From the NCBI RefSeq assembly GCF_020966775.1, contig NZ_JAJKFV010000009.1, positions 248,001-312,000 on the forward strand: a stretch of 64,000 nucleotides of DNA. Reading direction: 5' to 3'. The first letter of the stretch is position 1; every line of letters begins with the position of its first letter. Made by a program: the position numbers and the translations under genes. This stretch comes from Rhodopirellula halodulae. Its GTDB lineage: Bacteria > Planctomycetota > Planctomycetia > Pirellulales > Pirellulaceae. Below the pieces are notes generated by a model that was not told where the DNA came from, made no database searches, and saw only the letters and a program-made list of their open reading frames with translations. Of the stretch, positions 26,105-35,064 are shown one piece after another.

Positions 26105-26472
26105 TGAGTACAGCATCAACCTACAAGCTGGCAGAAGCCGACGCCCAGCGTCGGCTTGCCGAGATGCCAGCGGGACCAGTGAGCGACGATGACGTGTCAT
26201 TGACACGCTTCCTGATTGAGCAAGCCGTTGCAGAGAACAACACTTCGCTCGCCGCGAAGTTGATCGACGCCCTCAGTAAGATCAGCAAGTCAGCCGATGC
26301 AGCCGCCGAAAAACGCGGTCAGCTGATGGACAAGAACCAACTGCTTCAAATGGCTCAAGCCATCACTTCGGTAGTGATCGATATTTTCCACGATGGGTCG
26401 CCGGAAAGCGACGACCGCGTGGACGAACTGGTAACCCGAATCCAATCCCTATTCACAGAGGAAGAACAATGA
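26104..26472 (+). CDS. Hypothetical helical protein, 122 aa, weakly small-terminase-like
   Basis: Helical, acidic. The middle part KSADAAAEKRGQLMDKNQLL and LLQMAQAITSVVIDIF resembles the segment after the HTH in some phage small terminase or Nu1-type proteins, but this is a weak likeness. Overlaps neighbours at both ends (1 bp upstream, 4 bp downstream). If it were a packaging adaptor it would fit a satellite, but this is inference. Confidence 0.55.
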   Translation: MSTASTYKLAEADAQRRLAEMPAGPVSDDDVSLTRFLIEQAVAENNTSLAAKLIDALSKISKSADAAAEKRGQLMDKNQLLQMAQAITSVVIDIFHDGSPESDDRVDELVTRIQSLFTEEEQ

Positions 26473-26642
26473 ACGACGAATTTTTGACGACCGACGAGGT
26501 TGCGACCAAGTTGCGAATGAAGCCCTCCACGATCGAACGAATGGCCCGACGCGGGGACCTACCGGCACTGAGAATCTCACGCCAATACCGATATCCAGTT
26601 TCAGCGTTGAACAAACACCTGGAGTCGCTATGTGTTGCGTAG
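26469..26642 (+). CDS. Small HTH protein, excisionase-like
   Basis: 57 aa: FLTTDEVATKLRMKPSTIER then MARRGDLPALRISRQYRYPV, the MerR/HTH-17 pattern of excisionases and small DNA-binding regulators. ATG overlaps the previous stop by 4 bp. It is the last recognised gene before the convergent integrase, the usual place of an excisionase. Confidence 0.8.
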   Translation: MNDEFLTTDEVATKLRMKPSTIERMARRGDLPALRISRQYRYPVSALNKHLESLCVA

Positions 26643-26788
26643 TCTCAGCCCAAGGAGATGTCTGGTTCATCGATGAAAACGGCAAGCGTGTCAAAGCCGA
26701 AACTTTCGTAGATCCGAATCCGCCATCGCCGCCTATTCGTACATCGAATCGAGATCAGCCGCCGCCCTCTGTGCCTGAGCCTGCATAG
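26630..26788 (+). CDS. Possible small protein, 52 aa
   Basis: ATG to TAG frame overlapping the HTH gene by 13 bp and the integrase 3' end on the other strand. Product reads CCVVSAQGDVWFIDENGKRV then a Pro-rich tail. No family; retained because the first half looks like real protein. Confidence 0.35.
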   Translation: MCCVVSAQGDVWFIDENGKRVKAETFVDPNPPSPPIRTSNRDQPPPSVPEPA

Positions 26789-27833
26789 CCTGCCGTGTGG
26801 CATGGAAGTACGTCTTGGTTATCATCGCGACCGATGTCCCGCAATGCTCTGCGACCATCGGTAACGGGTCACCCGCCAAAATACGATTGGTGATGTACGT
26901 GTGTCGGAACCCGTAAAGAGTAAGATTCTCGTCGTGGCGAATGTCACGAAGTAGACCCGCGAAGTACGGGACCGACTCACAACCAAACAACAGGCCATCC
27001 GGCTTGCTCTCGACGATCTCTTTTGCTCTGCCGGACAGTGTGATGACCCTTGGAGCAGCCTTGCAGTACGCTGTCTTGTGTTTGGCGAGCACGATAGCCG
27101 TCCCGTCGTAATCCTCTTTCTTCGCTGCGGCTGCCTCTCCTGGACGACACCCTGTCAAAGCGAGGAACCGAAGATAGCCCTGCATGTCTGCTGACCGTGT
27201 CAGTTTCCCCGCTGCTGCGTCAAGCAATTGGATATCTTCCTGCGAGAGCAACTCTTTTTGAACATCCAGAACCTCCGGAGGTCGCATCCTCTTGAGGTTC
27301 GCGAGTGGCCTGTGCTCGACCGGGAAGATACCTCCCCCTGCATCACCGCGAGGTGAGATGTGGTACGGGTTCGCTGCCCAATTCCAACATGCTTTCAAAG
27401 CCTTGATGTTCTCATCGAGACCGCTTTGCGTCGTCTCTTTGGAACGTGCCTCGATGAACTGACGAGCGTGTGCATCCGTCAGTAACTCAGCAAAGAGATT
27501 CGCGAGCGGTTCTCCGGCACCGTCCAACGGCGGACGAGTGATGTGTCGGATGACGAACCCAAGGTGCCGTTTCCGGCCTGTGTAGTTCCGAGGGTCGCGG
27601 TGCTGCTTGAAGAATTCGAGGTACTTCTCTATGACCTCGCCAACGACCAATGACTTGTTCGGATCGACTGGTGTCTCACCGTCTAACCAGGCGTTGAACC
27701 GTTCGCGTGCGAGGCCCTTGCTCGTCGTCTTGACGTTGCCGAAGTACTTCCGTTTCGGCTTACCGTTCTCGCGATATTGGCAGGCCCAATAGGTCCTTGG
27801 ACCTTGCTTGTACTGCGTCAGTTTGAGCTGCAC
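26733..27833 (-). CDS. int: Tyrosine-type integrase of the element
   Basis: 366 aa. The C-terminal catalytic region has the first Arg in LALTGCRPGEAAAAK, HxxR-like GFRHTYITNRI, AEHCGT and the Tyr nucleophile in MITKTYFHAT. The N-terminal part (KRKYFGNVKTTSKGLARERF) is an arm-binding-like domain, and the middle is the core-binding domain. It lies 68 bp from the tRNA-Gln 3' end and attR, which is standard for elements that insert into tRNA genes. Possible arm sites GTAGATAA (27835-27842) lie just upstream of its start. Confidence 0.95.
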   Translation of the reverse strand: MQLKLTQYKQGPRTYWACQYRENGKPKRKYFGNVKTTSKGLARERFNAWLDGETPVDPNKSLVVGEVIEKYLEFFKQHRDPRNYTGRKRHLGFVIRHITRPPLDGAGEPLANLFAELLTDAHARQFIEARSKETTQSGLDENIKALKACWNWAANPYHISPRGDAGGGIFPVEHRPLANLKRMRPPEVLDVQKELLSQEDIQLLDAAAGKLTRSADMQGYLRFLALTGCRPGEAAAAKKEDYDGTAIVLAKHKTAYCKAAPRVITLSGRAKEIVESKPDGLLFGCESVPYFAGLLRDIRHDENLTLYGFRHTYITNRILAGDPLPMVAEHCGTSVAMITKTYFHATRQAMQAQAQRAAADLDSMYE

Positions 27834-27899
27834 CGTAGATAACTCCGTAGTTATGGGGTTTTAGAAACCCTATAAAACACGGCGTTTTTTGAAGTCAAG

Positions 27900-27914
27900 A
27901 GCTACCCCGCTAGG
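27900..27914. other. Right attachment site core (attR)
   Basis: AGCTACCCCGCTAGG, identical to 10287-10301. It contains the tRNA-Gln 3' acceptor strand, so integration keeps the tRNA intact. Confidence 0.88.
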
Positions 27915-27973
27915 ACTCGAACCTAGAATGACTGAACCAAAATCAGTAGTGTTGCCAATTACACCACGGGGTA
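27902..27973 (-). tRNA. tRNA-Gln (anticodon UUG)
   Basis: Acceptor strands TACCCCG and CGGGGTA pair perfectly, with discriminator G and no encoded CCA. The anticodon arm is ACTGA-TTTTGGT-TCAGT, giving anticodon TTG (Gln, CAA codon). The T-arm contains GGTTCGAGTCC. 72 nt. It is the integration site of the element. Confidence 0.96.
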
Positions 27974-28129
27974 GTGGGTGCGACTGAGCGGGAAGTTTAG
28001 CACGCAGTGCGTTGTTGCTAAAGAGGAGTCAGGCGGTTTCATCCAGGTTCGCGGAGGAATTTTTTCGCCCGGTCCACGTGCATCCATTTTGCCGAATTTG
28101 GCCCCGTCCCAGACGCGGATTCAAGGGAC

Positions 28130-30061
28130 TCAGAATGGGTGGTAAACGCCAAACGTGATCCCGTGAGCCAGCAAATCGTTGTACACGGCGGTGGGGTCGG
28201 GGCGACGGCTGCCGGTGAAACCGCCGATCGTTAAATCGCTTTGATTCAACAAGGGATCGATCTGTTCCGCGGCTCGCAACACCCGGCTGAGATAGAGGAA
28301 CTGGTAACCGATGCTGAGGTCCCAGTTGTTCCACAGGTGCCGGGTCAGAGACAGATGAATCTCGGGAGCCACCGCCAATTCGTTGTAGTCACGAGAGCCG
28401 GAATTGGTGGACCGGACCAGCAACCCCGTGTCGGATTGACTGGTCACGACCCCGCCGCCCGCCTGTGGCTCGCTCCGTAACGAAAACCCAGATGCCGTCA
28501 CGTTGCTACGTGTCACTCCCAGGCCTAGTTGGACTTGCGTGTTAAGCGACCAAATGCCGTTGGACGTCGATGATCGGATGCCCATGGTGGCTCCATGAAA
28601 GCGGTTGTCCACGGCGAACCGATCGGTCTGCTCCAGCAAGGTCCCGGCTTGGAAACCACCGCCATCCAGCAGCGCTCGTCGCTCGTCGTGAATGGTCAAT
28701 TGGTCATCCAGTTGTAGATAACGGTAGCCCACAAACGATTCCATCTGACGGTCGCCGTGATTGATCAACAGAGCACGGATCAAAGCGTCGGCACCGCCAA
28801 ATTCAGTCAAAGAATCAACCGAAACGTTGCCTCGCATTTCGTTTTCAAATTGGATCACGTCGGCGGCTTCGCCGTTGTTGGCACCACCGGGAGTCACATC
28901 GACAAATGGACGTGCCAGGATGGAGTACTGCGTGCCGTCGGCGTAGAAACGATTGGACACATCCTCAGCAAACAGGATCGAACCGGAAACAGACAATCCG
29001 GTATCGCCGAGATAACGTCCAATTTCAAAACGCCCCGCCGCTCGGCTCTCGTCATCAATCAAACCGCCATAGAGAGTTTGTGTACCAAGCTGGCCGATTT
29101 GACCAGCGACGTCGCGGGCTGTGCCGGCGCGTCCGGTGGTCACCAATGAAGGAGCCGTTTGACCATCGATCCAAAGCTGCATGAAATCAGCTCGAATCCA
29201 CAGGTCGTGAAGTGGATCGGAAAGGGCATGAGCCAGCACCCGGACGCGCGCGTCAATGCGTCGGTCACAAACGCCGACACATCCACCACCGCATTCGTCA
29301 CAGCCGGATGAACCTTGATGCATCCCATCGACCAAAACGCTTGCACCGGGATGCCCTTGTTCGGCGGTGTTCGCATCGGGCCAAATCACTTCGCCCGATT
29401 CGTCGATCCATGGTTCGCTTATCATCTCGCCGGTCGCGATGGTCGCTTGCGGTGCATCGCTCTGAAAGGGAACGCCCGAGGATTGGCCGGGCATGGTCAG
29501 TGTCTTGGGCAGCGGTTGTCCGACGTGGACCGGGGCAGGTTGGGCGCCATAGTAGTATTCGCCTTCGGCCAATTCGCCACTGATCGGGTTCCCGTTGGCG
29601 TCAAACACTTCCACGCTGGTGACTTCGCCGGGCGTTTCAAACTGAGGCAGTCCGTTGGTTCCGGGGACCACGACGCGACCGTCGTCGGGCAGCTTGGTTC
29701 GCGCAGATGCAGATCGGATATGTTGCACCTGCTGGATTTTGCTGGAACCACTGTCTCGCTTGACCGCGATTTTTCGGGGGTCGGAGTCCTTCGGAGTCTC
29801 GGTGGATTTCGATGATGCGGCCTCGGTTTGCTTGTTGGAATTCGCGGATGGCTTGGGCTGAGTCGGCTTCATTCCGAACCGAATTGGAAACGGAAAGAAC
29901 TTCGACTTCGACGCTTCGTCGTCCGCCAGCGTGGTGGGAGTGTTTGACAAGAAGGCGACATCGCAGACGCCGGTGCCGAGCAAAATCGTTGTGGCAAGAC
30001 AAACCGCCAGCCACGGATGTTTGCGACGAATGTTGGGGTTTGCAATCGTGTTGCCGTTCAT
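28130..30061 (-). CDS. BBP7-like outer-membrane beta-barrel protein
   Basis: About 643 aa. The signal peptide is visible (HPWLAVCLATTILLGTGVC). A Ser/Thr/Pro-rich linker follows (residues about 50-230), a Cys-rich patch (SSGCDECGGGCVGVCDRR), and from about residue 280 a barrel-like domain beginning LWIRADFMQLWIDGQ and ending in HGITFGVYHPF with a terminal Phe. This layout is shared with planctomycete BBP7-family barrel proteins. Start M at 30061 is preferred; an ATG at 30067 is also possible. The repeats upstream at 30248-30334 may affect its expression. Confidence 0.78.
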   Translation of the reverse strand: MNGNTIANPNIRRKHPWLAVCLATTILLGTGVCDVAFLSNTPTTLADDEASKSKFFPFPIRFGMKPTQPKPSANSNKQTEAASSKSTETPKDSDPRKIAVKRDSGSSKIQQVQHIRSASARTKLPDDGRVVVPGTNGLPQFETPGEVTSVEVFDANGNPISGELAEGEYYYGAQPAPVHVGQPLPKTLTMPGQSSGVPFQSDAPQATIATGEMISEPWIDESGEVIWPDANTAEQGHPGASVLVDGMHQGSSGCDECGGGCVGVCDRRIDARVRVLAHALSDPLHDLWIRADFMQLWIDGQTAPSLVTTGRAGTARDVAGQIGQLGTQTLYGGLIDDESRAAGRFEIGRYLGDTGLSVSGSILFAEDVSNRFYADGTQYSILARPFVDVTPGGANNGEAADVIQFENEMRGNVSVDSLTEFGGADALIRALLINHGDRQMESFVGYRYLQLDDQLTIHDERRALLDGGGFQAGTLLEQTDRFAVDNRFHGATMGIRSSTSNGIWSLNTQVQLGLGVTRSNVTASGFSLRSEPQAGGGVVTSQSDTGLLVRSTNSGSRDYNELAVAPEIHLSLTRHLWNNWDLSIGYQFLYLSRVLRAAEQIDPLLNQSDLTIGGFTGSRRPDPTAVYNDLLAHGITFGVYHPF

Positions 30062-30247
30062 GCACATACCAGCGTTCCGGGACCTCGGGGGGAGGTCGAG
30101 ATTTGCGGAGCCGGATGCGAAGATTGGGCAGCCGGCCAGATGTCGGCTTTCGGGTTAACAAACTTGAGTGAAAAGAATCAAGCCGGAAAGAAATTCCCGG
30201 TGTCGTGTTTCACGGCGGAGGTGGGGTGGTTGCGGGTGTTGGCGGGC

Positions 30248-30334
30248 GTCCGGTGGAACCGGACCTACTGGAGAGCGGGTGTTCGGTGGAACCGGACCTA
30301 CGGTAGGGCGGGTGTTCGGTGGAACCGGACGTAC
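30248..30334. repeat. Three tandem REP-like hairpins, 33-bp period
   Basis: Copies at 30248-30268, 30281-30301 and 30314-30334. On the minus strand the first two read GTAG followed by a hairpin GTCCGGTTCCACCGGAC; the second has one change in the hairpin, and the third has one change in the hairpin and a changed foot (GTAC). This is a different sequence from the 9.4 kb REP, but with the same GTAG-plus-hairpin design. It lies between the anti-sigma gene and the barrel-protein gene. Confidence 0.8.
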
Positions 30335-30364
30335 TGGGGAAGGCTGGGGACGCCGCTAAACTTT

Positions 30365-31900
30365 TTAGGGTCGGAGTAGCTGGTCGCGAGTTTCTTCCGG
30401 GGGAAGCAAGTCCAGCAATTCGCGTTCGTCGGCTGAAGTTTCCTGGTAGGCCTCCTGCAGCGTTTTCATTTCGGAATCCGGGCGACCGCGACGTCGCAAC
30501 GATTCTTCGACCCAGTCACGAAGCACCATCGAGCGGAACCAGGTGTCCGTCGAAACCGTTCGCAGCAGTTCCAAGTCGCCTTCGGGCAACATCGTTTCGA
30601 TTTGATGCAGTTCCGATAGGGTCAGCGGCGGTGATTCGGGACCACGCTTTTTGCCGCGACTCGATCGTCTCCATCGTGATGCATCCGAAATGATGGTGTG
30701 TGCGATGAAGTGGTAGGCCCATTTGCGGTCCTCGTCTTTGCCGCCGTGTTCTTTGAAGCCTTCCATCATTCGCAATGCGGCGGGTTCTTTGTCCGCGATA
30801 CGTTGTTGCACGATTTGCTGCATCGTGAAGGCGATTCGCTCGACCGATTCATCGCTGAGTCCTTTCGCGGTCAGACGACCGATCACGTTCATCGTTTCAT
30901 GAACGCCGTCTTGAATTGCAATTTCACGAGCCACGCCGGTTTCATTTTCGATGGCTGCCAACGTGTCGCGGCTGAGTTGTTCTTTCCATCGCGAATAGGC
31001 TCGCATCGTCTGCAACAATTCGTCAGCGTCGGGTGATGTCGCAACGCGTTTGGCTCGTTCGCGGGTGATGTCTTTGGCGCGATCGGTCATGTTTTGGAAC
31101 GTGTCCCAACGTCGATACGCCGTGGAACGTTGGTCGTCGTCGAGTTCCGCGATGGCTTGGACCAGTTCTTCTGTGCCGCCCAGTTCATCAACCAAGTGTT
31201 CCAGTTCCTTGTTCGCGGAATGGTTGGCCAAGGCATACCAACGCGGCGATTTGGCAAGGTCGCGAATCAGTTCCAAATCGTCCGTGCTGGAATAGGCTTG
31301 GTGATCGATCGCGATTGGCAGATCCGCGATTTCTTGACGATACGAAATGTTTTGCCAGGTGAAGGCGGCGATCAGCGACGCAACCAATGCGAAACCGGCG
31401 ACGGCAATCCACCGCTTCGTCCATTTGCTCATTGGTGATTTGGCAGAATCGTCGTCCACCGCGGCTGATCTTTCGCCAACCGGTTCGATTCCCTGGGAAG
31501 CTCGGGTCAGGTCCGCGACCACCATTTCCAGCGTGGTTTGAACGGATCGTTCATCGACAACGGGCGTCGGCAATTCGTCCAGCATGTCCCATCCACGTTG
31601 CAACGCCTGCAGTCGTAGCCGCAGAGGTTCTTCCGCGACCAAGCGATCTTCCAGCAATTCGCGTTCGCGGCCGGACACCTCGCCATCGAGATAAGCCACC
31701 AGCAATTCGTCGTCGGGATCGATCGCATCATCAGGCGATGACGATCGCCCGACGGTGCTGTTTGGGGGCACGCCGTTTGGAGTCTTGTTCGGAATGGTCA
31801 TGGAGACGGTCTTGTCGTCATTACCATGTTGAGTCCCGTTTTCCGACGGGGTGATGGAATCGTTGCGTAGTGACTCGGGGGACGATTTGGATTCACTCAT
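30365..31900 (-). CDS. Membrane anti-sigma factor-like protein
   Basis: 511 aa from the ATG at 31900, which follows GGGGAGG. The N-terminal cytoplasmic segment has DDELLVAYLDGEVSGREREL then LEDRLVAEEPLRLRLQALQR, the pattern of anti-sigma N-termini, without the zinc-binding His/Cys. A membrane segment WIAVAGFALVASLIAAFTW follows (about residue 160-180), then a large helical C-terminal part outside the cytoplasm. It overlaps the sigma gene by 8 bp, a strong sign that it controls that sigma. No direct proof. Confidence 0.72.
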   Translation of the reverse strand: MSESKSSPESLRNDSITPSENGTQHGNDDKTVSMTIPNKTPNGVPPNSTVGRSSSPDDAIDPDDELLVAYLDGEVSGRERELLEDRLVAEEPLRLRLQALQRGWDMLDELPTPVVDERSVQTTLEMVVADLTRASQGIEPVGERSAAVDDDSAKSPMSKWTKRWIAVAGFALVASLIAAFTWQNISYRQEIADLPIAIDHQAYSSTDDLELIRDLAKSPRWYALANHSANKELEHLVDELGGTEELVQAIAELDDDQRSTAYRRWDTFQNMTDRAKDITRERAKRVATSPDADELLQTMRAYSRWKEQLSRDTLAAIENETGVAREIAIQDGVHETMNVIGRLTAKGLSDESVERIAFTMQQIVQQRIADKEPAALRMMEGFKEHGGKDEDRKWAYHFIAHTIISDASRWRRSSRGKKRGPESPPLTLSELHQIETMLPEGDLELLRTVSTDTWFRSMVLRDWVEESLRRRGRPDSEMKTLQEAYQETSADERELLDLLPPEETRDQLLRP

Positions 31901-32594
31901 GGTGTTCCTCCCCTGAGTCGGCGGAAGTGTTCGATTCGGCGGCAATGGATGGCAGGGACGTGGCGGGGTCGATGCTGCCGCCGAGTTGTCCGGATTCGAT
32001 GTAAGGTGTCAAAGCGTCTTTCAGGCTGACGCGCGCTCGGCTCAGCAAGGACTTGACCGCTTTCGTTGTCAGATCCATCGTTTCGGCGATTTCCACGTAG
32101 CTCATATTTTCGAACCGAGACAGGATCAATGCCATGCGTTGACGCTCATTCAAGGAGGCGACCGCGGATCGGACGATGGCCGCACGTTCGTCGCCTTCGA
32201 CTTGTCGCGTCGGCATCAAACCGCTGTTGTCGACCGCGCTGACCGACAGAAAGGGTGCGTCGCTGGACTCGTCCGGGTTTCGCGGTGCGTCGACTTCGCT
32301 GGTTTCATGACGACGCGAAACGGTGCGTTTGGAATTGCGAGCCACATTGCCAGCAATCGTGAACAACCAAGTCGAAAACTTGGCACCCGGTGTGTAGCTA
32401 TGACGAGCGCGATAAACACGCATGAACGTTTCTTGGGCCAAGTCCTCCGCCAGATCGCTTTTGGGTGCCAGGTGTTGCATCAGCCGAACCAGTCGGGCTT
32501 GGTAGCGTCGCACCAGTTCTTCGAACGCACCCGCATCATCGTCCTTGACGCGCAGCATCAACCGCACGTCGGGGTCGGACTGCGTGTATCGCAA
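31893..32594 (-). CDS. ECF-type sigma-70 family RNA polymerase sigma factor
   Basis: Region 2 is clear: DPDVRLMLRVKDDDAGAFEE, LAEDLAQETFMRVYRARHSY, STWLFTIAGNVARN. Region 4 is SLNERQRMALILSRFENMSY and EIAETMDLTTKAVKSLLSRA (HTH). 233 aa with a TTG start at 32594; an ATG at 32558 is possible but cuts the start of region 2. The anti-sigma-like gene overlaps its 3' end by 8 bp. A kinase gene lies 85 bp upstream on the same strand. Confidence 0.92.
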   Translation of the reverse strand: MRYTQSDPDVRLMLRVKDDDAGAFEELVRRYQARLVRLMQHLAPKSDLAEDLAQETFMRVYRARHSYTPGAKFSTWLFTIAGNVARNSKRTVSRRHETSEVDAPRNPDESSDAPFLSVSAVDNSGLMPTRQVEGDERAAIVRSAVASLNERQRMALILSRFENMSYVEIAETMDLTTKAVKSLLSRARVSLKDALTPYIESGQLGGSIDPATSLPSIAAESNTSADSGEEHHE

Positions 32595-32679
32595 AACGGT
32601 GGAAGCGGTCGGTGAGGTCAGGGCACTGATGGAGTCGAGGGATGAATGAATTGACGGCGGCTAACGTGAAACGACGCGA

Positions 32680-35064
32680 TCATCCACCGCCGGCGGCGAT
32701 GGGATGAAGGATGCCGTAAATCTCGACCACGTTGTCACCGGCGTCGAACACGGGATTACCGCGAGTGAATAACTTGCGGTACCTGCCTTGGTCGTCACGA
32801 TAGCGAAACCGAAGCTGGAAAGACGTTCCTTGAGTCACACTACGTTCGATGGCCACCTGCAGTTTTTCGCGGTCTTCAGGATGGATCGACCCAACAAATT
32901 CGTTGTAGTCAGGCGCCCCGCGTTTGGAGTCGCGTCCCGTCACACGAAAGGCTTCTTCGGACCAATGGATCGCTTGTGATTGCAAGGTGAACGACCAACT
33001 ACCTAACCCCGCCAAACGCTGAAGGTCTCGCAAGCGTCGGCGAGAATATTCCAGCTCCCGTTCGGCCGCTTTTCGGGCCGAGATGTCTCGCACGGTCGAA
33101 AGCAGCATTTCTTCGCCGCTGAGCTGCACCGTTCGAGAGCTGATCAGCACGTCGATCAATCCCGGCGGTGCCTTGGTTTGGTCGCAGTTCGGCTCGTCGA
33201 GTTGAGCCTGCTTGGGCACGAACTGAGTTTCGAAGTTGTCGATCTGTCCTTCGCGAGCCAATTGGTCCACGAAGGTTTCACGACTCTTGGGGCACGCCCA
33301 AATGGACAGCGTGGACATCTTTTGCCCCACCATCTCGTTTTTCTCGTAACCCAACAGTTCCAAACACGCCGCGTTGGCTTCCATCACCTTCCCGTCCGAC
33401 CATCGGATCAACATCCCCGCGTCGGGCGAATGGGTGAACAGGGTGGAGTACTTGGCTTGACTTTCCCGCACCTTCTCACGGCGTTCAAGCTGCTTGCGGA
33501 CTCGTGCCGCGGCTTCCGAATTGGATTGCCCCGCAGATTCGTACAGGATCAACGCCAGGTCCAAATCACCGTTGGCGGTTGCCGTGCGAGCGAACTCGAG
33601 CTGGGTGCTTCGAAGCGTGTCGATGGCTCGGCGGTTTTCCGGCCAGATTTCGATCGCTTCCCTCAGCAGCGCATCGACAGCGGCAAAGCGTTCGTATCGA
33701 TCGGCTCGTTTGCCAGTCGGTTCACCGGAGCCGGCATCGGCTGACTCCGATTCAGGTGTTTCCAAGTCGTGAATTTCGGCCAGTCGCCGTTTGGCTCGTC
33801 GCACCAGCCGGTCGCTGGCTTCGTGTGAACGGTGACCCTCGATGGCTTCGATCAACTCCTCGACCGAAGCGTATCGGTCCATCGGATCCGTCGCCATGGC
33901 TTTGGACGCGATCTGGATCAGCTCGAACTCCGTGTCGCTAAGATGATCGGGGACTTGTTCGATGACGTTGTTGGCCGCCGCGCGGATGCACGCCAGCAAG
34001 CTTTTGCCGTGGTGTGGCGGGAAACCCGTCACGATTCGGAACAAGATCGCACCCAACAGATAGATGTCGGTGGCGTAGGTGATTCCCGTCAGATCGCCCG
34101 CGGCGAGTTCCGGTGCCATGTAGGCCGGCGTGCCGCCAATCGCGTGGTGAGAATCCGAATTGGATTCCATCGTGGGAGAAAGCGATGACTTGCTAAGTGC
34201 CAATCCCCAGTCAGCAACCAAGACTTCGCCGAAGCGACCGAGCATGACGTTCTCGGGCTTTAAATCGCGATGAACGAGGTCTCGCGAATGCGCGTAACGA
34301 ATAGCATCGGCAACACGGAGAAGGATGTTGAGGTTTTTCTCCAAAGAAAGTGTGTCGATTTGCTGGTCCCAGCTCGCGCCATCGACTCGCTTCATGGAGT
34401 AGAAAAGTTGGCCTTCATCGTCCATGCACAGATCGTGCAGGGCGATGACGTTCGGATGGTCGAGCGCACCAATGACACGTGCCTCGGTCAAGAAGCGGCC
34501 TCGCGATGACGCATCGGTGGCGAGCTCTCGTCGCAAGACTTTGATGGCGACCTCTCGGTCGATCGCCCGCTGGTGAGCTTGGTAGACGACACCCGTTCCG
34601 CCGCTGCCCAAGGTGCCGATCAAACGATACTCGACGTCTTTCTGGGATTCGCAGTCTGCCTTGGGGGCGTCGGCTTTCAGCATCGCAACGCGACGAGCCG
34701 GAAGGAATCCTTCGCAACGGGCCAACGCTTGCTTCATCACTTCTTGGCTCTCAACGGTGCTTCCGTCGAGGAGGTTGACGCCCGTCGGCGAATCGCCTGA
34801 TTCAGCCGTGCTGCCAGCCGCGATGGTTTGTGCCAGGTCCAGGTTGTCTTGGTTTGGATTCGCATCGGGTGATGATGAGCCGACGATCGGGCTGGTCACA
34901 TGCGGCGAGTCAGCCCAACTGGGATGTTGCAGCACGCCCGCGGCGGAGCCACCCGATGCGAGTGCGTCCAGTGAGAGCGTGAGTGTCTGGGAATCGGCTG
35001 GCATTTCTGCCAGTCGTTGAGCAAGTGCCGCGTCGACTTCGATCGTTTCAATCAGGCTGGACAT
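32680..35064 (-). CDS. Serine/threonine protein kinase with PAS domains
   Basis: About 794 aa from the ATG at 35064. The kinase domain (about 135-415) has GTLGSGGTGVVYQAHQ (P-loop), VAIKVL (Lys), HRDLKPENVM (catalytic loop), ADWGLALSK (DWG in place of DFG) and YMAPELAAG. A helical region with tetratricopeptide-like spacing follows. Two PAS domains occupy about residues 535-795 (YSTLFTHSPDAGMLI, LLGYEKNEMVGQKM; SWSFTLQSQAIHWSEEAF). There is no histidine-kinase domain after the PAS pair and no membrane segment. It could transmit a small-molecule or redox signal to the kinase. Upstream of the sigma/anti-sigma genes, possibly functionally linked. Confidence 0.9.
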   Translation of the reverse strand: MSSLIETIEVDAALAQRLAEMPADSQTLTLSLDALASGGSAAGVLQHPSWADSPHVTSPIVGSSSPDANPNQDNLDLAQTIAAGSTAESGDSPTGVNLLDGSTVESQEVMKQALARCEGFLPARRVAMLKADAPKADCESQKDVEYRLIGTLGSGGTGVVYQAHQRAIDREVAIKVLRRELATDASSRGRFLTEARVIGALDHPNVIALHDLCMDDEGQLFYSMKRVDGASWDQQIDTLSLEKNLNILLRVADAIRYAHSRDLVHRDLKPENVMLGRFGEVLVADWGLALSKSSLSPTMESNSDSHHAIGGTPAYMAPELAAGDLTGITYATDIYLLGAILFRIVTGFPPHHGKSLLACIRAAANNVIEQVPDHLSDTEFELIQIASKAMATDPMDRYASVEELIEAIEGHRSHEASDRLVRRAKRRLAEIHDLETPESESADAGSGEPTGKRADRYERFAAVDALLREAIEIWPENRRAIDTLRSTQLEFARTATANGDLDLALILYESAGQSNSEAAARVRKQLERREKVRESQAKYSTLFTHSPDAGMLIRWSDGKVMEANAACLELLGYEKNEMVGQKMSTLSIWACPKSRETFVDQLAREGQIDNFETQFVPKQAQLDEPNCDQTKAPPGLIDVLISSRTVQLSGEEMLLSTVRDISARKAAERELEYSRRRLRDLQRLAGLGSWSFTLQSQAIHWSEEAFRVTGRDSKRGAPDYNEFVGSIHPEDREKLQVAIERSVTQGTSFQLRFRYRDDQGRYRKLFTRGNPVFDAGDNVVEIYGILHPIAAGGG

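Larger units (their letters stand above)
10287..27914. mobile_element. 17.6 kb tRNA-Gln integrative element, satellite- or plasmid-like
   Basis: The boundaries are an identical 15-bp sequence AGCTACCCCGCTAGG at 10287-10301 and 27900-27914. The right copy is the 3' end of an intact tRNA-Gln gene. A tyrosine integrase lies against the right end. In order the contents are: a hypothetical, a tape-measure protein, a DUF2513 protein, a GAF-like/Panacea operon, a thermonuclease, a restriction-modification pair, a serine recombinase, several small genes, an iteron cluster, a primase-helicase, three to four small genes and the integrase. No capsid, portal, large terminase or lysis gene is seen. Neighbouring chromosomal genes do not resemble phage genes. 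Confidence 0.9.

Noticed and set aside
10287-27914. Complete prophage
   Set aside because: Only a tape-measure gene is seen; no capsid, portal, large terminase, baseplate or lysis gene.
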